Positions 56,418 to 64,000 of a stretch of 64,000 bases of DNA are shown in pieces (position 1 is the stretch's first letter; each line of letters opens with the position of its first letter). Source of the DNA: Simmondsia chinensis (taxonomy: Eukaryota; Streptophyta; Magnoliopsida; Caryophyllales; Simmondsiaceae); contig JAGTTD010000005.1 of the NCBI GenBank assembly GCA_018398585.1, positions 10,219,355 to 10,283,354 of the forward strand, given 5' to 3'. Below the pieces are notes generated by a model, which had not been told where the DNA came from, ran no database searches, and saw only the letters and a program-made list of their open reading frames with translations. Made by a program: the position numbers and the translations under genes.

Positions 56418-56883
56418 TGTTAGGAATATGCCTCAAATTCAGAGTTTTATTATTAATGATGTTGTCGTGAGCTAGCCGATCAATCGGGTGTTCCACTGGT
56501 CGATCGAGCAAGCGTGCTAGAGAGAAGAGCAGGAAAGCAACAGAGGCAGGGCCGATCGATTGGGACCCCCGATCGATCGGGAGTCTAATTTCCACGCAGG
56601 TATATATACGTACCTAAGGTTCACGTAATCAGTATCCAAAAAAAAGTGAGCGCCGTCATCCTTGAAAGAGAAAGAGAGAGAGAGAAGTGAATTGTAATTC
56701 TTCTATTCTCAAATCAATACAAGTCTCCATGTCCGCCTGTGATTTTCTCCCCTCTCGATTGAAGAGGGCTTTCCACGTAAATCATTGTGTTCTTGTTATT
56801 TGTTCTCTTTTATCCGTACTACTTCTTGTTTGGTCGTAGTATTTGATTCGAATTAAGTACTTGGGATTGCGCACTTCCGCACA
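56418..56883 (+). repeat. Copia-4 5' LTR
   Basis: It starts TGTTAGGAATATGCC and ends CTTCCGCACA. Around 56475-56585 the words CCGATCAATCGGG, GGTCGATCGAGC, GCCGATCGATTGGG and CCCCGATCGATCGGGAG are near-palindromic and inverted to each other. GGTATATATACG near 56600 is a likely promoter core. Confidence 0.85.
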
Positions 56884-56886
56884 AAT

Positions 56887-56900
56887 TGGTATCAGAGCCC
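56887..56900 (+). promoter_or_regulatory. Copia-4 primer-binding site
   Basis: TGGTATCAGAGCCC lies three bases after the LTR and matches the initiator tRNA-Met complement. Confidence 0.93.
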
Positions 56901-56920
56901 TTGTTGTTCGTTTTGGCACT

Positions 56921-57660
56921 ATGACGTCAGCGATTAAATCTGAAGTAGAGAAGTTTGGTGGTCAAGGGAGTTTTAGTTTGTGGCAAGTCCACGTTAAAGG
57001 TTTCCTGACACAGAATGGCTTGAAGAAAGCACTGGATGAAAAAGAGAAGAAACCGGAGAGTTTATTCAATGCACAATGGGAAGAGTTAGATGAGAAGGCA
57101 CTCACAGCTATTCAGATGTGTCTTACAGATGATGTGCTCACAGAAGTCTTGGAGGTGAAAACCGCTAAGGAGTTATGGAAGAAGTTGTAGGAGATGTTCT
57201 ACTTCAAATCGGTCTCCAATAAACTCACAGTCAAGCGCCGGTTATTCACGTGTCAGAAGGTACATCTCTTAAGAACCATATAAATGAATTTATCTCTATA
57301 ATTCAAGAGTTAAAAAAATTGAATGATGCCTCTAAAGATGAAGATCAGGCCATGTTGTTATTATGTTCACTCTCTGATTCATATAAAGGCTTTGTAGAAA
57401 GTATGATATACAGTGGTAGGTCAACTATCACAATTGATGAAGTTAAGAGGAACCTAGTGAGTAAAAAACGAGTAGATAAAGAATTGTCTGACTCTGTGAA
57501 TGACTCTGGTAATGGTTTGTTTGTGAGAGGTAGAACTGAGAATAGAGGGTCTTATGGTGGAAAGAAGTCAAGGTCTAAGTCTAGACATAAAAACCTGTCA
57601 TATAACTTTTGTTAAAAGTAAGGGCATATAAAGAAAAAACTGTTATAAGCTTAAGAATAA
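56921..57660 (+). pseudogene. Copia-4 gag, broken
   Basis: The frame MTSAIKSEVEKFGGQGSFSL then WQVHVKGFLTQNGLKKALDE follows the Tnt1-type gag start. A TAG at 57188 stops it; the next piece (EGTSLKNHINEFISIIQELK, LLCSLSDSYKGFVESMIYSG) continues in another frame. A zinc-knuckle remnant near 57610-57645 (GHIKKK) has two TAA codons inside. The likely first stop is a changed Gln codon. Confidence 0.87.
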
Positions 57661-57733
57661 GCAGAAAGAAGATAACAGGAATGACCATAATAAAGGTAAT
57701 AAGTCTGCGGAGGCTAGTGTAGTTGAAGATGAG

Positions 57734-59140
57734 GGTGATGCTGATGTTCTTTTAGTAACCGAATCCCAAGCCAGATCCAAAGATAAGTGGATCATGAATT
57801 CAGGTTGTTCTTATCATGTTTGCCCTAACAGAGATTGGTTCACCACATATAAGTCAATTCGGGGTGGAGTAGTCTTCATGGGCAATGATGTCACTTGTAA
57901 GGTTATGGGTATAGGATCAATCAGAGTTAAGATGTTCGATGGTACTATCAGGACACTTAGCGACGTGCGACACGTCCCAAACTTGAAAAAGAACCTTATC
58001 TCTTTAGATACCCTTGAGTCACATGGGTACAAGTACACAGTTGAAGGTGGAGCTATGAGGGTAAGTAAGGGTGCATTGATTGTGATGAAGGGTAGAAGGG
58101 TAGGAACCTTATATAAGCTTGCAGGTTCTACCGTGACAGGGTTAGTGGCTATTTCTACATCGTCTATGTCAGAATCAGATATTACCAAGATGTGGCACAT
58201 GAGATTGGGTCATATGGGTGATAAGAGTCTAACAAAGCTGAGTAAGAGGGTTTTATTGTGTGGTCAGTCTACAGGGCTAATGCAGTTCTATGATCATTGC
58301 ATCTATGGGAAGCAGAAGAAAGTTAGCTTCAAGCAAGCAGTGCATCAGACTAAGGGAACGTCAGATTATGTTCATTCAGATTTGTGGGGCCCGTCTAGAG
58401 CTGCTTCCAAAGGAGGTTCCAGGTATCTTCTAACGTTCACTGGAGATTATTCAAGAAAAGTTTGGGTCTATTTTCTTAAGTAGAAAAACGAAGCTTATGA
58501 AGTCTTCAAGAAGTGGAAGATGCTGCTTGAAAAACAGACAGGGAAGCAGATAAAGAGGTTGAGGACTGATAATGGTCTTGAATTTGATAAGGGTGATTTC
58601 ATTAAATTATGTGAGAATCAAGGCATTGTCAGACACAGAACTTGTACAGGTCGACCTCAATAGAACGGAGTGGCAGAAAGATTGAATAGGATGTTACTGG
58701 AGAAGGCTCAATGTATGCTATCCAACGCAGGTTTAGGGAGAGAATGGTGGGCAGAGGCAGTTAACATGACATGTTACTATGTGAACCAGTTACCTCATTC
58801 ATCGCTTCAGTTGAAGACTCCAGAAGAGATATGGTCTGGATCCCCTGCTGATTACTCTCATTTAAGAATTTTTGGTTGTCCTGCTTATGTTTATGTGAAT
58901 GATGGGAAGCTAGAGCCTAGAGCCAAGAAGTGTATCTTTCTTGGTTGTACGTCAGGTGTGAAGGGAGTTCGTTTATGGGATCCAAAATCTCATAAATTTC
59001 TAACTAGTAGGGATGTTACATTTGATGAGTCTACCCTACTACATCCGCCACACATGCCCTCCCTAGTTCGTGATTCGAGTCAGGCACAAAAGCATGATGA
59101 TAGTCAGATACAGTCAGATAGTTCAGATCTGTAGCAGGTA
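57734..59140 (+). pseudogene. Copia-4 protease and integrase, broken by stops
   Basis: Protease: WIMNSGCSYHVCPNRDWF near 57789, where the usual DSG is NSG, so the catalytic Asp is lost. Gag-pre-integrase: MWHMRLGHMGDKSLTKLSKR near 58190. Integrase core: YVHSDLWGPSRAASKGGSRY, LRTDNGLEFDKGDFIKLCEN and NGVAERLNRMLLEKAQCMLS, then RIFGCPAYVYVNDGKLEPRA and KCIFLGCTSGVKGVRLWDPK. In-frame TAG at 58481 and 58661; the latter replaces an invariant Gln before NGVAER. No product is expected. Confidence 0.88.
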
Positions 59141-60779
59141 ATTCAGATTGAGAGTACACACGCACCTCCAGTACGGGTTTCTGATGAGAATGATGAAATA
59201 GAAATAGGTCAGTAGGTTGGATAGTATACTATTGCTGGTGGAAGGCAGAAAAGACAGATTAGGCCACCACAGAGATATGGGTATAAGGATATGATAGCCT
59301 ATGCCCTTACTACAACTGAGACAGTGGAAGACTGTGAACCATCTACATATTCAGGGGCTGTATCTAGATCTGACTCAGAGAAGTGGCTAATGGCCATGCA
59401 TGAAGAAATAGAGTCATTGCAGAAGAACCAGACTTGGCAGCTAGTCAAGCCTTAAACAGGAAAGAGAGTTGTAGGATGCAAATGGGTCTTCAAACGAAAA
59501 GAAGGCATTCCTGGAGTGGAAGATGCAAGGTACAAGGCTTGGTTAGTAGCTAAAGGCTACAATCAGGTACATGGTGTTGATGTTCATGATATTTTCTCAC
59601 CTGTTGTTAGACATAGTTCCATATGAGCGATATTTGCCTTAGTAGCTATGCATGATTTAGAGCTTGAGCAGTTAGATGTGAAAACTGTGTTTTTGCATGG
59701 TGAGCTAGAGGAAAGTATTTACATGCATCAGCATGAAGGCTTCGTTGTTGAGGGTAAGGAAGACCATGTTTGTCTGTTGAAAAGATCTCTATATGGTTTG
59801 AGACAGTCACCTAGGTAGTGGTACAAAAGGTTTGATCAGTTTATGACTAGTAATGGGTTCTTCAGGAGTAAATATGACAGTGTTGTGTACTTCAAGAAGA
59901 TAGACTCAGATTCATTCATTTATCTTCTGTTATATGTTGACGATATGTTGATTGCAGCTAAGGACATGACTGATGTTAATAGTTTGAAAACAATGTTGAA
60001 AAGCGAGTTCGAGATTAAGGATTTGGGAGCAGCCAAGAAGATACTCGGCATGAAAATCAGTAGACCGAAAAGCAGGAAAGTTATACTTGTCTTAGGAGAA
60101 GTATATTGAGAAGGTTCTGGATCGATTTCATTTGAAGGATGCTAGGCCTGTTAGCACTCCGTTGGCAGCTCATTTCAGGCTTTCAGCATTGGATTCGCCT
60201 CAAACAGAGGAGGATGTCAGGTACATGTCACAGGTCCCTTACTCTAGTGCAGTAGGTAGTATTATGTATGCTGTGGTATGTACTCGTCCAGATATTGCTT
60301 ATGCTGTTAGCAAAGTGAGTAGATACATGGCGAATCCAGGAAAGGAGCATTGGCACGCTGTTAAATGGATTCTCAGGTACTTAAGTGGCACTTCTGATGT
60401 TTTTTTGGAGTTTGGAAGGAGTAAATGCTGTTTAGTTGGGTATGTTGACTCAGACTACGGTGGAGACCTCGATAAGAGGAAGTCTACTTCTGGTTATGTG
60501 TTTTGTTTGGGTGACAGTGCTATCAATTGGAGAGCATGTCTACAGTCAGTTACCACACAATTAACTACAGAGGCCAAGTATATGGCAGTGACAGAAGCAT
60601 TCAAGGACACTGTTTGCTTGAGAGGTTTGATTAGTGAACTTAGTGTTGATCAGGGCACAGTTGGGGTCTACTGTGATAGCCAGTTTGCAATTCACCTAGC
60701 TAAAGATCAGATGACGCATCATGACAGGACAAAGCACATTGATGTCAAGCATCATTTTATTTGAGATATGATAGATGAG
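59140..60779 (+). pseudogene. Copia-4 RT and RNase H, broken by stops
   Basis: RT: VVGCKWVFKRKEGIPGVEDA, RYKAWLVAKGYNQVHGVDVH, LEQLDVKTVFLHGELEESIY, LLKRSLYGLRQSPR and catalytic LLYVDDMLIAAKD near 59935. RNase H: VGSIMYAVVCTRPDIAYAVS, YVDSDYGGDLDKRKSTSGYV, VYCDSQFAIHLAKD and HHDRTKHIDVKHHFI. Stops lie at 59213, 59222, 59453, 59624, 59816 and 60093; those at 59816 and 60093 sit at conserved Gln and that at 59624 at a conserved Arg. Catalytic residues are kept but the copy is dead. Confidence 0.88.
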
Positions 60780-60789
60780 CGCAAAGGGG

Positions 60790-63700
60790 TTAGGGAACTT
60801 GATACCACAACCAGCCCCACCTCCACCTCAACTGCCCCCAACAACCCTAAGCCGGCAACCCGTAGCCGGCAAGCAAGAGGGGGCCCAGGGAAGTTTAGCC
60901 GGTTCAGAGTTCCGCCAACGCACTGGCCCCAGGTTTGATCTAACCTTTTGTACAACAGGGTAGTGTTTGGATTTACCATTGTGTGTATTTTCGTTGGTTT
61001 ACTCGTTTCTGTCTCATTTCAGTTTTGTGAATTGTGTGTCCTATTGACTGTGGGTTCTTGGGTGTATATACTTATTCTGCTCCTTGCATATGTTGTTCAC
61101 TTACCCACGTTAGGATAGCTAGTTTATGAGCGCGAACAACTATGGAACTCAAACTTTGAGGCCATCTTCAAATGGGGTGGGGAGGAGGAGGACGAGGCCA
61201 AAGGGGATAGGGAACTTGAGATTAGGTTCACTAAATGTCGGGACACTAACGAAGAAGAGTTTTGAGGTGGCCCATATGATGATGAGGAGAAACATCAACA
61301 TCCTTTGTCTGCAAGAGACTAAATGGGTTGGCACGAAAGCCAGGGAGGTGCTAGGGCATAAGCTCTAGTATGCGAGCAAGGCTAGAGGCAGGAATGGAGT
61401 TGGGATCATTGTGGAAAGCAGCCTCAAGGATAAAGTAGTTGGAGTATCAAGAGCTGGCGATAGGATCATAAGTATCAAGATGGTCCTAAATGGTGAAGTA
61501 TTGAACGTCATCAATGCCTACGCACCTCAAACTGGACTGTCGGAGCATGGGAAGGCTACCTTTTGGGAGGACTTAGACACAATGATGCAGGGCATACCCC
61601 CAACCGAACAAGTAATGATTGGTGGGGATTTCAACGGACACGTTGGTGCGACGGAGGATGGGTATGCTCCTCATCATGGAGGATTCGGTTTTGGAACCAG
61701 GAATGCAGAGGGCAAAGCCCTATTAGACTTCGCGGTTACTTATGACCTGACGGTGGCCAACAGCTTCTTCAAAAAGCGCGAGCAACACATCGTCACATAC
61801 CAAAGCGGCGGGACAAGAACACATATTGACTATATACTATTAAAGAGAAGGGTGCAAAGAGACTGCAGGGACTGCAAGACTACCCCTGGCGAAGACCTGT
61901 CTACGCAACATAGGGTGCTGTGGGAGGATATAAAGGCCAAGGGGAGGGCCAAAAGAATCTGCAAACATGCGCATTCGCACACCTGTTGGAGGGAGCTCAA
62001 GTGGGAGAAGTATAAGGTATACAAGGAAAAAGTGGAGGCCAAAATCAGGGAGGACTTTGAAGGGGACACAAACCAGTTGTGGAACCATTTGGCCCAAAAG
62101 ATGAGAGGACTGGCATGGGAAGTCCTCAGCAAGTCTAAGGGAAGGGCACCAAGAAACAGAGAATCCTGGTGGTGGGGTGACGAGGTCCAAGAGAAGATTA
62201 AGGAGAAATGAGCTTGTTTCAGAGAGTGGGACCATAGCAGGGATGAGGATAAGCGACAGCGGTATATTCAAGCCAGGAGAGAAGCAAAGCGAGCAGTCAG
62301 AGAAGCACAATCAAGAGCTTATGAGGACTTCTACAAAAGGATGGAGACCAACGAGGGCGCGAGGGACTTATATAGAATCGCCAAAGCGAGAGAAAGGAAG
62401 ACCAGAGACCTGGACAGAGTGCAATGCATTAGAGGGGAAGATGGACAGGTACTCGCGGACAGGCATCTAATCAAGGCTAGGTGAAAAAGTTACTTCCAAG
62501 AGCTGTTCAACGAACGAGGGACAGACATATCCTTAAGTGATCTTCAAACATCTGAGGTGCATTAAAACCACTGTGAATGTAGGCAAATTAGCCTAGACAA
62601 AGTCAAGGAAGCCCTGAGATCCATGGGAAGGGGTAAAGCAGTTGGCCCAGATGGCATCCCCATAGAAGCATGGAAGTGCCTTGGACAAAAGGCCGCCATT
62701 TGGCTGACTAAACTATTTAACCAAATCCTCCAGGGGGACAAGATGCCTGAGGAATGGAGGAAAAGCATATTGATACTGATCTATAAGAACAAAGGCGACA
62801 TTCAGAGTTGCGCCAACTATCGGGGTATCAAGCTAATGTGCCACACTCTGAAGTTGTGGGAATGGGTCATAGAGAGGAGGTCAAGGCAGCTGACTGAGGT
62901 GTCCGAGAACCAGTTCGGATTTATGCCCGGGAGATCAACAATAAAAGCCATCCACATCCTAAGGCGGACGATAGAGCATTATAGGGAGAGACAAAAGGAC
63001 CTTCATATGGTCTTCATTGATTTAGAGAAGGCATATGATAGAGTGCCAAGGGAGGTCCTTTGGAGAGTGTTGGACAGGAAAGGCATCCCCGTACCATACA
63101 TCCGAGCCATCAAAGACATGAATGATGAGGCACAGACTATGGTGCATACGGTGGATGGGGAGTCAGACGCTTTCCCGATAACAGTGGGGGTTCACCAAGG
63201 GTCTGCCTTGAGCCGCTATCTGTTCATTTTGATTATGGACGAGCTCACTAGGCACATCCAGGGATGTGTACCTTGGTGTATGCTTTTTGCAGATGACATA
63301 GTACTGGTGGGGGAGTCGCGGGAAGAGATAAACAAGAAACTGGAACTGTGGAGAGGGGTTCTAGAGTCGAAGGATTTGCGACTAAGCAGAGCCAAGACCG
63401 AGCCCATGGAACTCAAATTCGATCCATCTACCACGCCAAGCCAAGAAGAAGTCAAGATTGGACACAAGGCCATTGCGAAGACGAAAAGATTCAGGTATTT
63501 AGGGTCCACGATACAGCACAACGGCGAAGTGGACGAGGATGTCAACTACAGGATCAAAGCGGGTTGGCACAAGTGGAGGATGGCCTCTGCGGTACTTTGT
63601 GATAGGAAATTCCCCTTAAAGCTAAAGGGAAGATACTATAAGACGGTGGTGCGGCCAGCCATGGCGTATGGGGCCGAGTGCAGGGCGATGAAACAACAGC

Positions 63701-64000
63701 ACACTCAGAAGATGAAGATGGCGGAGATGCGAATGCTGAGGTGGATGTGCGGACACACAACGAAGGATAGGATCAGAAACGACATCATAAGAGGCAAATT
63801 GGGCGTAGCTTCCATTGAAGATAAATTAAGGGAGCAACGTTTGAGGTGGTTCAGACATGTCAGAAGGAGACCGGACGAAGCTCCAGTTAGAAGATGCGAA
63901 CAGCCTATTACTACATTAGGCAGAAGAGGCAGAGGCAGACCGAAGAAGAGATGGCTTGAGACGATCCGACAAGACCTCACCCACCTAAACCTTCGGGAGG
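60790..64000 (+). mobile_element. RTE-type LINE nested in Copia-4, runs off the window
   Basis: It begins right after the Copia-4 RNase H end with CAACCAGCCCCACC-type sequence and a short Pro-rich frame, then a long endonuclease-RT frame from 61126. The 3' end and target duplication lie beyond the window. Confidence 0.85.
61126..64000 (+). pseudogene. RTE endonuclease-reverse transcriptase, one frame with four stops, right end cut off
   Basis: One frame from ATG 61126 stays readable to the window end. Endonuclease: LRLGSLNVGTLTKKSFEVAH, ILCLQETKWVG, GRNGVGIIVESSL, INAYAPQTG, MIGGDFNGHVGA and HIDYILLKRR. RT: GKAVGPDGIPIEAWK, YRGIKLMCHTLKLWEWVIER, QFGFMPGRSTIKAIHILRR, HMVFIDLEKAYDRVPREVLW, VGVHQGSALS and catalytic MLFADDIVLVGES near 63280. 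The end shows YYKTVVRPAMAYGAECRAMK and MRMLRWMCGHTTKDRIR. Stops are at 61366, 62209, 62482 and 62563; no frameshift was seen. Endonuclease plus RT nick the target and copy the RNA in place. The remnant at 22220-23010 belongs to the same clade. Confidence 0.9.

Larger units (their letters stand above)
56418..60789 (+). mobile_element. Copia-4, Tnt1/Tork-like, interrupted by an RTE
   Basis: A 5' LTR, tRNA-Met primer site and a full gag-to-RNase H series are present on the plus strand. The sequence breaks off at about 60789, in the last residues of RNase H (IDVKHHFI, DMIDERKG), where RTE sequence begins. The 3' LTR is presumably beyond the window. Most breaks are single stop codons, so the copy is moderately old. 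It lies where intron 1 of the transporter would be. Confidence 0.9.

Noticed and set aside
60775..60963. Pro-rich 62-codon small protein
   Set aside because: It lies in the 5' part of the RTE at its junction with Copia-4 and shares the RTE frame; no independent gene evidence.

Overview
The window reads as nuclear DNA of a flowering plant, most likely a eudicot. Evidence: two intron-containing host genes of plant-specific families (a membrane-tethered NAC factor and an STP-type sugar transporter), AT-rich introns with GT/AG borders, and a dense load of plant Copia, chromodomain Gypsy, L1, RTE, SINE, MITE and Mutator-like elements. The species cannot be told from the sequence. No bacterial genes, CRISPR arrays or tRNA genes were seen.

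Layout. 1-1.9 kb: AT-rich repeats. 1.9-6.4 kb (minus): a complete six-exon NAC gene whose exons sum to 1650 nt, an open frame of 549 codons plus stop, ending in a hydrophobic tail anchor. 6.6-21.8 kb: a nested transposon stack starting about 190 bp upstream of the NAC start codon. Its outer shell is a long-TIR, Mutator-like element whose left arm was split by an old Copia element (itself carrying a 5S-rRNA-headed SINE and a solo LTR). The interior holds two hAT-like MITEs, one of them split by a young chromodomain Gypsy element with 609-bp LTRs. 22-29 kb (minus): SINE, RTE remnant and a decayed L1 LINE with an RNase H domain. 29.7-34.8 kb: a decayed Gypsy internal region joined directly to a Copia 3' end and LTR. 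35.4-37.4 kb: second 5S-headed SINE, then a solo LTR split by a TIR element. 38-44 kb: Copia-2 with both LTRs. 44-47.9 kb (minus): Copia-3, with a small SINE inside flanked by an 11-bp duplication. 48.1-49.8 kb: L1-derived element that keeps ORF1 but not the RT. 50.5-56.1 kb (minus): STP-type sugar transporter, exons 2-4, with a one-base loss just before the exon 2 splice donor and no exon 1 in the window. 56.4-64 kb: Copia-4 (Tnt1-like), interrupted by an almost complete RTE LINE that runs off the right edge.

The two host genes do not form a pathway together; what ties the window together is layered transposition. The most unusual item is a SINE family whose head is a 5S rRNA copy instead of a tRNA, fused to the 3' body and TTG tail of common angiosperm SINEs; two copies are present. 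Nesting order, LTR divergence and the prevalence of C-to-T type stops (CAG to TAG, CGA to TGA, TGG to TAG/TGA) give a relative history: old Copia and Gypsy copies decayed under probable DNA methylation, and the chromodomain Gypsy arrived recently. All alignments were made by eye.
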